In this document: piece after piece, positions 34,443-42,673 of the stretch
Layout: each line of letters starts with the position of its first letter
Numbering within the stretch: position 1 is the stretch's first letter
Assembly (NCBI RefSeq): GCF_002946355.1
Contig: NZ_PKOZ01000001.1
Span: forward strand, 310,001 to 374,000
Source: Pradoshia eiseniae
GTDB lineage: Bacteria; Bacillota; Bacilli; Bacillales; Pradoshiaceae
Direction: 5' to 3'
DNA: 64,000 bases
Notes under the pieces: model-generated
Told to the model about the DNA's origin: nothing
Database searches by the model: none
The model's input: the letters and a program-made list of their open reading frames with translations, nothing else
Made by a program: the position numbers and the translations under genes

Positions 34443-35191
34443 GGTTTCACTACCTTTATAATCGTATTCATTCTATATTTAGCTTCTTTGTCTGAATCTA
34501 TCCCACTTGTGATGATGGAAGCCTGGCTTAATTCGGCTACTTTTGAAAAGGATGTTTCTCCCAACTTGCTGTAATCTGCGAGAACATAGCTTTCCTTTCC
34601 CAAATCAATAGCTGATTTCTTCAGGACAGCCTCCTCGGGATCTGGAGTGCTGTACCCCCATTCCGGATGAATGCCATTCATGCCAAGAAAGCATTTATCG
34701 AAGCGATAATAGGTAAGGTTTTGAATCGCCTGGCTGCCGATTAAAGCATTCGTTGATTTTTTAATTCTGCCCCCTATCAAGTAGGTGATAATATCACAAT
34801 CCTTAAGAGCTGCAGCCTGTTGAATGCCATTTGTCACAACCGTTATCGCTTTATCCTTTATGTAGGGAATCATTTCAAGCGTGGTCGTTCCTGCATCGAG
34901 ATAAATACAATCTCCCTCTTCAATCAAGCCTGCTGCATACTTGGCTATTGCTTTCTTTTCTTGCAGATGTCTCGTCGACTTTTCCGTGATAGTCGCCTCT
35001 TGCCCTCGTTTCTTCACTGACTCGGCTCCTCCATGGACTCGTTTGAGCAGTTGCATTTCCTCAAGCTGGCTCAAATCCCGGCGGATGGTTGATTCGGAAG
35101 CATTTAATTCCTTAATAAGTTTCTGTATCTTTACGAAGCCTTCTTGCTTAATCTTATCGATGATGTATTGATGTCTTTCGGGTGTAAGCAA
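34439..35191 (-). CDS. fruR: DeoR family transcriptional regulator of the fructose operon
   Basis: A 250-residue regulator. The N-terminal HTH (about residues 5-55; VKIQKLIKELNASESTIRRD) is followed by a sugar-phosphate-sensing domain with YLDAGTTTLEMIP near residue 97, typical of DeoR/LacR proteins. It is the first gene of fruRKA and probably represses it until fructose-1-phosphate accumulates. The inverted repeat at 35223-35254 is the likely operator. Confidence 0.9.
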   Translation of the reverse strand: MLTPERHQYIIDKIKQEGFVKIQKLIKELNASESTIRRDLSQLEEMQLLKRVHGGAESVKKRGQEATITEKSTRHLQEKKAIAKYAAGLIEEGDCIYLDAGTTTLEMIPYIKDKAITVVTNGIQQAAALKDCDIITYLIGGRIKKSTNALIGSQAIQNLTYYRFDKCFLGMNGIHPEWGYSTPDPEEAVLKKSAIDLGKESYVLADYSKLGETSFSKVAELSQASIITSGIDSDKEAKYRMNTIIKVVKP

Positions 35192-35222
35192 GGGATCACC
35201 TCCTAAAATTAACTATAAAGAA

Positions 35223-35254
35223 ATTGTTTTCCAAAAACTTCATTCGAAAACAAT
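35223..35254. promoter_or_regulatory. Inverted repeat upstream of fruR, candidate FruR operator
   Basis: ATTGTTTTC (35223-35231) and GAAAACAAT (35246-35254) are exact inverted copies with a 14-base spacer. A TATAGT about 10 bases downstream on the minus strand could be the -10 box, so a repressor here would overlap the promoter. Confidence 0.5.
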
Positions 35255-35354
35255 CAAAATCGTTCATGGTGTATCTATGAGTTTCTGTTGGAGGTGGGTG
35301 TGGAAAAATATGTTATAATGAATGGTAGTGAAGGAGAAAAGGGGGTAACTTTAG

Positions 35355-35747
35355 TTGAACCAGATTATCCTGTTTGATGGCGTATGCCAATTTTGCGACA
35401 AAAGTGTGCAATTTATCCTTAAAAGAGACCTGAACGGGAAATTTTCTTTTTGCTCCCTTCAAAGTGATACAGGCTTTCAATTAAGAAAGGACTATCACAT
35501 ACCTGAAGAACTGGACAGCATCATCCTTATCCAAGGAGAAAAATATCATTCAAAATCTACCGCGGCTCTAAAGATTGCGCGCGAATTAAAGGGAGGATGG
35601 AAATGGCTGTATATCTTCATTGTCATTCCCCGGCCAATCAGAGATGCCGTGTATGATAGGGTTGCCCGCAACCGGCTAAAATGGTTCGGTGAGAAAACAG
35701 CCTGTGAGCTGCCGACGCCTGAAGTGAGGAAACGATTTTTATCATAA
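35355..35747 (+). CDS. DCC family thiol-disulfide oxidoreductase, YuxK-like
   Basis: A 130-residue protein beginning MNQIILFDGVCQFCDKSVQF. The DGVC..C segment gives the CxxC motif and the name-giving Asp of the DCC family; KSTAALKIARELKGGW and GEKTACELP are also typical. The start is TTG 35355, preceded by an AAGGGGGT motif at the usual distance. Function of the family is poorly known beyond the predicted thioredoxin-like fold. Confidence 0.87.
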   Translation: MNQIILFDGVCQFCDKSVQFILKRDLNGKFSFCSLQSDTGFQLRKDYHIPEELDSIILIQGEKYHSKSTAALKIARELKGGWKWLYIFIVIPRPIRDAVYDRVARNRLKWFGEKTACELPTPEVRKRFLS

Positions 35748-35756
35748 AAAAGATGG

Positions 35757-35787
35757 AAGCTCACCTGAAAAAGGGAGCTTTTTTATT
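35757..35787 (+). terminator. Terminator of the DCC gene
   Basis: AAGCTC (35757-35762) pairs with GAGCTT (35775-35780), extended by inner CC/GG, followed by TTTTTATTTTT. Confidence 0.8.
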
Positions 35788-35868
35788 TTTGTGTGGTGTT
35801 GTCATGCTGTTTATGGCCTTGCGGGGTGGTCTTCGTATGTGCTTGTAGGGGTATGCGCAAATTTGATA

Positions 35869-36130
35869 AGAGAAGGCCCACTCTAACCCTAGGCAAAGGA
35901 GGTTAGGGTGGGTAAAGGGTGGTCAAAGGATGGGAATCGTCAGAGAAGGCCCACCCTAACCCCAGTCAAAGGGGGGAAAGGATGGGCAAAGGATGGGAAT
36001 CGTCAGAGAAGGCCCATCCTAACCCCAGGCAAAGGGGGAAAGGATGGGCAAAGGATGGGAATCGTCAGAGAAGGCCCACCCTAACCCCAGTCAAAAGGGG
36101 GAAGGGTGGACTAAGGGTGGGCAACTCTTC
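35869..36130. repeat. Tandem hairpin repeat array B (four units of 62-73 bases)
   Basis: Four units each start AGAGAAGGCCCA[CT].CTAACCC at 35869, 35942, 36005 and 36067. Units 2 and 3 are near identical. Each contains a strong hairpin, best in unit 3: GCCCATCCT with AGGATGGGC and inner CCCC/GGGG. In unit 1 the arms differ but still pair (CTAACC/GGTTAG), which suggests structure is kept. A stop-free frame encoding a repeated KGWESSEKAHPNP peptide has no ribosome binding site and is probably a by-product. The motif AAAGGATGGGCAAAGG links it to array A. Confidence 0.85.
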
Positions 36131-36174
36131 TACCCACGCCAGATTCCATGAAAATCAGCCGCGGAAGAAAACAA

Positions 36175-36213
36175 AACCGGCCAAGTCCACTATTCTTGCG
36201 GACTTGGCCGGTT
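36175..36213 (-). terminator. Strong terminator downstream of the cyclase-family gene
   Basis: AACCGGCCAAGTCC (36175-36188) pairs perfectly with GGACTTGGCCGGTT (36200-36213). The minus-strand T-rich run TTTTGTTTTC follows, so it ends the zwf-cyclase transcript. Confidence 0.92.
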
Positions 36214-36235
36214 AAATTATATATATCTTGACGAA

Positions 36236-36859
36236 TTACAGAATCCCTTCAATCAAAATGACACGTGATGGAGCTGCGTCAATGCCGACTAATTTCAAAG
36301 GAGCTGCTACCATGAAGTATTCCCCGGCTGCAACATCCTTCAGGCGAAGGCCTTCAATAACGATGATGTCATTGGAGAATAAGGTTCTGTGCGTAGGATG
36401 GCCAGGCTGCGCGCGTTCTACACCGAGACCATCGATGCCGACACCTTCAATGCCGATTTCTGACAAATATTTCGCACCGCTTTCGCCAAGCGCGATAAAA
36501 TCAAAATTAAATTCCTCATCAAAAGAATTTTTTGTTTTGAAGAGAAGGAAGTCATCTTTTTCGATTTTCTGTCCTTCGAGATCTTCTTTTTCTATTAAGC
36601 CTTCAACCTCTGTCAGGTCCAGGACTTTGCATTTTCTTACAAGTCTTTCTAGGCCGATTGTTTCAATAGTGTCCCCGTCATTGATCATGTGAAGCGGGGC
36701 ATCTGTGTGTGTGCCGACATGGGCATCGAGAGTGATGCGAGATTCAGTTACATGACCGTTTGTGACGGTATTGAAGCTTGGCTGTTTGTCCTCGATATTT
36801 TTGTATACGGGCATTCCTTTGTAGATTGGCATGGAAACGTCATGGATTTTCACTGTCAA
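36236..36859 (-). CDS. Cyclase family protein (kynurenine formamidase-like metal hydrolase)
   Basis: A 207-residue enzyme of the cyclase/KynB family. The signature HVGTHTDAPLHM (about residues 47-58) supplies the metal-binding His and Asp residues, and later GHPTHR adds others. Family members hydrolyse amides such as N-formylkynurenine, but many lack that role and no tryptophan catabolic genes are near. It lies 15 bases downstream of zwf and is probably cotranscribed with it. The substrate is unknown. Confidence 0.8.
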   Translation of the reverse strand: MTVKIHDVSMPIYKGMPVYKNIEDKQPSFNTVTNGHVTESRITLDAHVGTHTDAPLHMINDGDTIETIGLERLVRKCKVLDLTEVEGLIEKEDLEGQKIEKDDFLLFKTKNSFDEEFNFDFIALGESGAKYLSEIGIEGVGIDGLGVERAQPGHPTHRTLFSNDIIVIEGLRLKDVAAGEYFMVAAPLKLVGIDAAPSRVILIEGIL

Positions 36860-36874
36860 AACTCCTTTTAACGA

Positions 36875-38359
36875 TTATTTTTCTTCTTGTATGACAGGCC
36901 ACCAATGGAAGCCGTCTTTTGCGAGTAATTCATCGGCGGTCACTGGTCCCATTGAACCGGAAGGGTAGTTCGGGAAGTTTGCAGCCGGCTCTCTTTCCCA
37001 GGCACGAGAAATGACATCTGTGTATTTCCATGAGAGGGCAACCTCGTCCCAGTGTGAGAAGTTAGTCGCATCGCCGCGCATAGCGTCAAAGAGCAGGCGT
37101 TCATATGCTTCCGGTGTATTGAAACGGTCATATTTGGATGTCAAGAAGCTCAATTGAACTGGCGTTTTTCCGCCTTTTTTCGCATTCAGGTGAAGAGTGA
37201 TGCCTTCTTCTGGTTGGATGTTAATCACTAGCAGATTCGGGTTCAGCTTTTCTTCCGTTCTGTAGAACAGGTTCATTGGCACATCCTTGAATTGTACGAC
37301 GATCTGGGTAGACTTCTCTCCAAGTCGTTTTCCAGTGCGGATATAGAATGGAACGCCTGCCCAGCGGAAGTTATCAAACAAGAGCTTGCCAGCCACGAAT
37401 GTTTCGGTGTTTGAGTCATCAGCCACCATGTTTTCTTCCCGGTAACTCGGTACAAGCTCCCCGTTCATTTCGCCAGCTCCATATTGGCCGCGAACGAAAT
37501 AATTATCGACTTCATCATCCTTGATTGGTTTAAGTGCCCGAAGGACCTTCACCTTTTCGCTTCTGATTTCGTCTGTGGATAGCTTGATCGGCGGTTCCAT
37601 TGCCAGCAAGGAAACAATCTGCATGATATGGTTTTGGACCATATCGCGCAAAGCCCCGCTGTTTTCGTAATACCTTCCGCGGTCCTCTACACCGAGGGTT
37701 TCCGTGGAGGTGATTTGAATATTGGCTATGTAATGATTATTCCATAGCGGCTCAAAGAAGGCGTTCGCAAAACGAATGACCTCGATGTTTTGAACCATTT
37801 CTTTTCCGAGGTAGTGGTCAATCCGGTAGATTTCATCCTCTGAGAATGATTTGCGCAGCTGATCGTTCAATTGTCTTGCTGATTCAAAATCATGGCCAAA
37901 TGGTTTTTCGATAACAAGACGCTTATAGCCAGGGGTTTCGGTTAAACCATCCTCTTTAAGCCGTGTAGCGATAGAACCGAAGTATTCGGGTGCCATGGCA
38001 AGGTAGAATAGGCGGTTGCCTTTTAAGTCATATTGACTATCGAGGGTATCAGCTAATTCTCTTAATTCATGGTAGGATGATTCTTTTTGACTTACGTCTA
38101 GAGAATGATAATAGAAAAGCTTAATGAATTCTTGTTTCTCTTCCGTATTGCCTTGCTCATTCGCAATGGATTCGAAGATGTGCTGTTTAAGGCGCTCCGT
38201 ATCCCATTCGCGTCTCCCAATGCCGATACAAGCAAAATTCTCTGATAGTCTTCCTTTTTTGTAGAGGCGATATAGTGATGGGAACAATTTACGCTGAGCC
38301 AAATCACCAGTTGCCCCAAAGATCATAAGCAATCCCGATTGTTTAGTAAAAGTGGGCAT
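36875..38359 (-). CDS. zwf: Glucose-6-phosphate 1-dehydrogenase
   Basis: A 494-residue enzyme that opens the oxidative pentose phosphate pathway, producing NADPH. The coenzyme motif GATGDLAQRKLFPSLY is at about residues 15-30, and the active site RIDHYLGKEMVQN at about 178-190. The start is supported by AGAGAGG about ten bases upstream. It is divergent from rnz, as zwf (yqjJ) is near rnz (yqjK) in B. subtilis; gnd is not in the window. Confidence 0.95.
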   Translation of the reverse strand: MPTFTKQSGLLMIFGATGDLAQRKLFPSLYRLYKKGRLSENFACIGIGRREWDTERLKQHIFESIANEQGNTEEKQEFIKLFYYHSLDVSQKESSYHELRELADTLDSQYDLKGNRLFYLAMAPEYFGSIATRLKEDGLTETPGYKRLVIEKPFGHDFESARQLNDQLRKSFSEDEIYRIDHYLGKEMVQNIEVIRFANAFFEPLWNNHYIANIQITSTETLGVEDRGRYYENSGALRDMVQNHIMQIVSLLAMEPPIKLSTDEIRSEKVKVLRALKPIKDDEVDNYFVRGQYGAGEMNGELVPSYREENMVADDSNTETFVAGKLLFDNFRWAGVPFYIRTGKRLGEKSTQIVVQFKDVPMNLFYRTEEKLNPNLLVINIQPEEGITLHLNAKKGGKTPVQLSFLTSKYDRFNTPEAYERLLFDAMRGDATNFSHWDEVALSWKYTDVISRAWEREPAANFPNYPSGSMGPVTADELLAKDGFHWWPVIQEEK

Positions 38360-38604
38360 GTTTAGAACCTCTCTTTGTTTTCCTTATTTTCGATATACTA
38401 TTTTATATCTTGCCAAAGTGTTTAGCAATGAAAGTAGTTGGGTTTAAATACTCGTATCTAGTTTACATCTATTGCAAGAGAATGCAAAATATTTTTCATT
38501 ATTGTTATATAGGAAAAATAAGTAATAAGAGTTTTCGCAATGGCTGAAAAATAGATGATAATAGGGTAAAATGAGGATACTGAATGTAGTTGGAGGAATT
38601 GAGA

Positions 38605-39522
38605 TTGGAATTAGTATTTCTGGGGACAGGAGCAGGCATACCTGCCAAGTTGCGTAATGTCTCATCAATTGTTTTGCAGATGAATGAAGAGAGAGCTGCC
38701 AGTTGGATGTTCGATTGCGGAGAAGCAACTCAGCATCAAATTTTGAAGACAGCCGTAAAGACGAGAAAAATTGAGAAGATTTTTATTACCCATTTGCATG
38801 GGGACCATATATATGGACTTCCTGGGCTGCTCGGGAGCCGCTCCTTTCAAGGCGGAACAGAGCCGCTGACGGTATATGGGCCAGTTGGCATTAAGGAGTA
38901 TATCGAAACTTCCCTTCGTGTCAGCCAGACTCATTTGAAGTATCAGCTCTCTTTTGTAGAAATTGGAGAGGAATCGATTCTGTTTGAGGATGATTCCTTT
39001 CGAGTAGAAGCTCTTCCGCTCGACCATGCGGTTTTGAGCTATGGATACAGGATAGTAGAAAAGGAGAAACCTGGCGAACTGAATGCTGTTCTTTTAAAAG
39101 AAGAAAACATTCCGCCCGGTCCTTTATATGGCCGAATTAAGAATAAGGAGATTGTTGAGCTTCCGGATGGACGAATCATCAATGGTGCTGATTATGTGGG
39201 ATCGCCTAAAGAAGGCAGGGTTATAACCATCCTTGGTGATACGAGGCCATGCTCGAATGCGCAGCGCTTGGCAGAAGGGGCGGATTGTCTCGTGCATGAG
39301 GCGACCTTCAATAAAGGACAGGAAGAGATGGCGAGGGATTACTTCCATTCGACGACTGTCCAAGCTGCCCAATGTGCCAGAGAAGCGGGGGCAAAAAGGC
39401 TTATACTGACTCACATCAGTTCCCGTTTTACTGAGGATGATGCGATTGAGCTGCAAGCAGAGGCGAGAGAACTCTTCCCGAACACGGAGATTGCCCATGA
39501 TCTTGCATTCTTTAAGCTATGA
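38605..39522 (+). CDS. rnz: Ribonuclease Z
   Basis: A 305-residue tRNA 3'-end endonuclease. The metallo-beta-lactamase motif [18 protein letters not shown] (about residues 61-78) and the HST.VQAA segment near 248 match B. subtilis Rnz closely; further metal ligands are Asp in LGDTRP and His in LTHIS. The start is TTG 38605, eight bases after GGAGG, giving the usual N-terminus [11 protein letters not shown]. Longer readings from 38590 would include the ribosome binding site. Confidence 0.94.
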   Translation: MELVFLGTGAGIPAKLRNVSSIVLQMNEERAASWMFDCGEATQHQILKTAVKTRKIEKIFITHLHGDHIYGLPGLLGSRSFQGGTEPLTVYGPVGIKEYIETSLRVSQTHLKYQLSFVEIGEESILFEDDSFRVEALPLDHAVLSYGYRIVEKEKPGELNAVLLKEENIPPGPLYGRIKNKEIVELPDGRIINGADYVGSPKEGRVITILGDTRPCSNAQRLAEGADCLVHEATFNKGQEEMARDYFHSTTVQAAQCAREAGAKRLILTHISSRFTEDDAIELQAEARELFPNTEIAHDLAFFKL

Positions 39523-39566
39523 AAAAAGCCAAACCGCCTTTCATAAAAGGGCTGGTTTGGCTTTTT
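39522..39566 (+). terminator. Terminator of rnz
   Basis: AAAAAGCCAAACC pairs with GGTTTGGCTTTTT, with inner CC/GG and loop. It may also work on the minus strand for kimA. Confidence 0.88.
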
Positions 39567-39623
39567 GGCTCTTTAGGAGGCAATCGTTACATTAGGGCAT
39601 CTTTTTATTTCGTTTACATAATT

Positions 39624-41453
39624 TTACTTTATTAAATGATAGGGTACAATCGTGATGATTAAATTCTTGCGATACAGCAGATTCGCCCGGATCATGAGAC
39701 TAGATTGGTTATGCAGGAAGTTATGCCAGCCTTTTTTCGGGATGAACTGCGGGAAGATGACCGTCACTTGGAAATTAGCTTCCCTGGCTTTTTTCTCGAC
39801 GATATTGATAAATTTGCTGAGCGGCTGGATAATGCTCCGGTATGGCGAATATAAGGTCACAAGCTTCACATCTGGCTGCCAGGCCGCCCATTTCTTCTCA
39901 AATGTTTTTATATCCTCTTTCTCAAATGCCACATAGACGGCTATCAGCCGATCTGGAGAGAGGGAGCGCGCATATTGCAACGAGTTATCCACCACACGTG
40001 TGATGCCGGATACCGGGACAATAATCACATTTCCATCCGGCGCTAAAGCTTCTGTTTCCTTCGTGATTTTCAGCTGTTCACCGACCGCGATATAATGCTT
40101 GCGGATTTGATGGAACACCCATATGACAATCGGAAGGAAGATGAGCACCGGCCATACCTGCGAGAATTTGGTTAAAAAGAACATGAGCATAACGACGAAG
40201 CAGATGATGGCACCAGCCGTATTGATCATGAGCTTCGCCCGCCAGCCCTCTGGCTTCCCCCTCATCCATTTTCTCATCATTCCGGCCTGAGCGAGGGTGA
40301 ACGGTATGAATACCCCAACTGCATACAGCGGAATGAGATGCTCTGTATGAACTTGAAAGGCGATAATCAAAAGACTTGCTGTCACCCCGAGGAAGATAAT
40401 GCCATTTGAATAACCGAGCCGGTCGCCGCGCATACGGAACATCCGCGGCAGAAATTGATCATTCGTTAAGTTCACCGCGAGCAGCGGGAAGGCAGAGTAA
40501 CCGGTATTAGCTGCAAGCACGAGGATGAGGGCAGTCGTTCCTTGAATAAAATAATAAAATCCGCCTCTTCCGAAAATTTCAGCCCCAACCTGGGAGACAA
40601 CCGTTTCCTTCATCGTTGGCGCCACCCCGTAATAATAGCTGATAAAGACAATGCCGCAGAAGAGAATCGCTAGTATAATCCCCATATACGACAAGGTTTT
40701 GGCCGCATTTACAGGCTCCGGCTGCTTAAAGTTTGGGATGGCGTTAGAAATGGCCTCAACGCCTGTTAAGGCTGAGCTTCCAGAAGCAAATGCCCTAAGC
40801 AATAGAAAGAGCGTAATACCTGTAACGGGTGTTCCCATTGGAGAATGAGCTGCCGGTGAAACGTCTCCGGCTGCGATATGATACACTCCTGCACCAATCA
40901 TCATTAAAATGGCCAATATGAACAAATAAACAGGATAGGCTAAAATGGAAGCTGATTCATTCAATCCCCGTAAATTCAGCACCGTCAGCAAGAAAACAAG
41001 GCCGACCGCTAAATAGACCCGGTAATCATACAAGGCGGGAATGGCGGACGTAATAGCATCTGTACCCGCAGACACACTCACAGCCACGGTCAATATATAG
41101 TCGATAAAGAGTGAGCCTCCTGCAACTAGACCCGGATTCATCCCCAGATTTTCCTTAGAGACCATATAAGCCCCGCCGCCATGCGGATAGGCATAAATAA
41201 TTTGCCGATAGGAGAGGATGATGATGGCCAAAAGGATGACTACTCCAACCGCAATTGGGAGCGAATACCAGAAAGCGGCCATTCCAACGGTCATCAAGAT
41301 AATCAAGATCTGCTCTGGTCCGTATGCGACTGATGAAAGTGCATCGGATGAAAGGATGGCGAGCGCCTTTGTTTTATTTAATCTTTGTTCAGATAATTGG
41401 GTTGATTTTAGCGGTTTACCGATAAGCCTTCTTTTCATCGAATAGTAAAACAT
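39624..41453 (-). CDS. kimA: High-affinity potassium importer KimA (APC superfamily)
   Basis: A 609-residue transporter matching B. subtilis KimA (YdaO) along its length. About 12 membrane helices run to residue 440 (LSSDALSSVAYG, YPHGGGAYMVSKENLG, SALTGVEAISNAIPNF). A cytoplasmic C-terminal domain follows (NVIIVPVSGITRVV through NFLHNQSS), which in KimA binds c-di-AMP. ATG 41453 (MFYYSMKRR) agrees with KimA's N-terminus and follows GGGTGA; the GTG at 41462 is less likely. A c-di-AMP riboswitch precedes it, so both gene and protein respond to the nucleotide. Confidence 0.93.
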   Translation of the reverse strand: MFYYSMKRRLIGKPLKSTQLSEQRLNKTKALAILSSDALSSVAYGPEQILIILMTVGMAAFWYSLPIAVGVVILLAIIILSYRQIIYAYPHGGGAYMVSKENLGMNPGLVAGGSLFIDYILTVAVSVSAGTDAITSAIPALYDYRVYLAVGLVFLLTVLNLRGLNESASILAYPVYLFILAILMMIGAGVYHIAAGDVSPAAHSPMGTPVTGITLFLLLRAFASGSSALTGVEAISNAIPNFKQPEPVNAAKTLSYMGIILAILFCGIVFISYYYGVAPTMKETVVSQVGAEIFGRGGFYYFIQGTTALILVLAANTGYSAFPLLAVNLTNDQFLPRMFRMRGDRLGYSNGIIFLGVTASLLIIAFQVHTEHLIPLYAVGVFIPFTLAQAGMMRKWMRGKPEGWRAKLMINTAGAIICFVVMLMFFLTKFSQVWPVLIFLPIVIWVFHQIRKHYIAVGEQLKITKETEALAPDGNVIIVPVSGITRVVDNSLQYARSLSPDRLIAVYVAFEKEDIKTFEKKWAAWQPDVKLVTLYSPYRSIIQPLSKFINIVEKKAREANFQVTVIFPQFIPKKGWHNFLHNQSSLMIRANLLYRKNLIITIVPYHLIK

Positions 41454-41530
41454 AGTCATCACCCTGCCTGTTTGATTTTCGTCAATAAACAGACATTTTT
41501 ATCGAAAGGCTAAACCTTTGGAATAAAAAA

Positions 41531-41566
41531 TGCCTGCAAGTCCAATAAGAAATAGACTTGCAGACA
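41531..41566 (-). terminator. Riboswitch-controlled terminator upstream of kimA
   Basis: TGCCTGCAAGTC (41531-41542) pairs with GACTTGCAGACA (41555-41566). The minus-strand transcript then has TTTTTTATTC. It is the expression platform of the c-di-AMP aptamer. Confidence 0.92.
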
Positions 41567-41612
41567 CCTAGGATGTTAGTCTTGGCATCACAAGTTCCAC
41601 CTTCCTTCTCAT

Positions 41613-41727
41613 ATAACGCTTACGAGGTTAGCTGTCGGATTCGGACCATGAGTAGCCCTACCTTAATAAAAGGATTCACCCCAAGAAACATTCGGGTCCC
41701 CCGCACCATTACGGTCTCAGCGATTTA
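41613..41727 (-). promoter_or_regulatory. c-di-AMP riboswitch (ydaO-yuaA type)
   Basis: Read on the minus strand: ATCGCTGAGACCG, GGGGGACCC, TTGGGGTGAATCC, GGTAGGG, CCGAATCCGACAGCTAACC and TCGTAAGCG, the ordered conserved blocks of the ydaO class. CGCT and AGCG close the aptamer. It lies upstream of kimA, its classic target: high c-di-AMP (potassium sufficiency) favours the terminator at 41531. Confidence 0.95.
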
Positions 41728-41985
41728 GAAAATCTGAAACTGAAAATTATCATACTCCCATAATGGCGGAATGTAAATGGGGTAAATGGAAAATTGCGAA
41801 AAATATATTATTCGACAAGAAGAGATGTAGTTGCAAAGGAATGGGAATGAGCAGGACAAAGAAAGTAGACTATTTTTCCTTATTGCAAGATTAAATCTTT
41901 AAGGGGAAAAAGAGATAGTTGATGACTTGAGGAAGTTACTAAAAGTGATTTTAACTAGGCAGCCTGATAAGTAGTCATTAGTGAT

Positions 41986-42028
41986 ATCTCGCTGAAATGA
42001 ATGGGATGAATATTCATTTCAGCGAGAT
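41986..42028. repeat. Orphan 17-base perfect inverted repeat
   Basis: ATCTCGCTGAAATGAAT (41986-42002) and its exact inverse (42012-42028) flank a 9-base loop. Neither side has a T-run and no gene ends here. It is the outstanding element in the gene-free 41760-42146 stretch; otherwise I see only a 17-codon frame at about 41840 with a weak ribosome binding site. Confidence 0.8.
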
Positions 42029-42146
42029 AATGAAACAAAAAAGACAGGGGAGTGACAGTGAACTTATTATTTTGGAATAGAGCGGGGGGATGAGGCTATC
42101 AATTTAATCCCAGAATATCTTCCAATCTATCATCCTGTATGCTTTC

Positions 42147-42602
42147 TCAATCCCAATGATTATAGATTATTTGACCGATTGTTTCAGGTTTCCAGAAAGT
42201 AATCTGCTCCAATTCAGCACGTCTTATTTCACTCCCCCTTGTTAATGATAGATTAAAAGGCTTGCCTAGTTCCGCTGCACTCATTATTCGATAAAAGGGA
42301 GAGAAATCCTCGTGAAGGGCTGGTATGTCCATGAATTGGATGCTTCCATATTCAACGGCTGATGCGAAAGCGAGGAAGGGATAATGTTCATTCAGGAGTA
42401 TAAAGAACGGACTGTCTGACATTTCAGCATGCACAGTATAATAATTTGCCGGATATTGAGGTGCTTGAAACTCTATTACTTTTCCGCCATGACGTGATAA
42501 GGCAGAATAGCCTATTTGTTTGAATAATGATTCGTCTATTTGCGGCGGATTATGACCTCCAGGCCCATAAAAGCCAGTTATGCCATTAGGGAACATCTTC
42601 AT
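42147..42602 (-). CDS. Hypothetical protein, 151 residues
   Basis: I do not recognise this protein. It begins MKMFPNGITGFYG, is rich in aromatic residues and has neither signal peptide nor membrane helix. AAAGGATGA about eight bases upstream supports the start. A hairpin separates it from the EamA gene upstream, so it has its own promoter. A lineage-restricted housekeeping or immunity-like role cannot be judged. Confidence 0.7.
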   Translation of the reverse strand: MKMFPNGITGFYGPGGHNPPQIDESLFKQIGYSALSRHGGKVIEFQAPQYPANYYTVHAEMSDSPFFILLNEHYPFLAFASAVEYGSIQFMDIPALHEDFSPFYRIMSAAELGKPFNLSLTRGSEIRRAELEQITFWKPETIGQIIYNHWD

Positions 42603-42633
42603 CTGTCATCCTTTACATAATAAATTTTAATGA

Positions 42634-42669
42634 GCAGAACACAAATAAATTCCGTCATTTGCGTTCTGC
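42634..42669 (-). terminator. Probable terminator of the EamA transporter gene
   Basis: GCAGAAC-A-CAAAT (42634-42646) pairs with ATTTG-C-GTTCTGC (42657-42669) with one internal mismatch. The minus-strand tail TCATTAAAATTTATT is only moderately T-rich. Confidence 0.6.
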
Positions 42670-42673
42670 CTGT

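Noticed and set aside
35869-36130. CRISPR-like array
   Set aside because: The repeated units are contiguous at 62-73 bases with no unique spacers, and no cas genes are present. It is a tandem hairpin repeat.
35919-36215. Open frame of 98 codons encoding a repeated KGWESSEKAHPNP peptide
   Set aside because: It lies wholly in repeat array B and its downstream terminator, with no ribosome binding site, and the repeat lengths are not all multiples of three.
41840-41893. Seventeen-codon frame starting MGMSRTKKVD near 41840
   Set aside because: Only a weak AAAGGA motif upstream, no terminator and no context to support a peptide gene.
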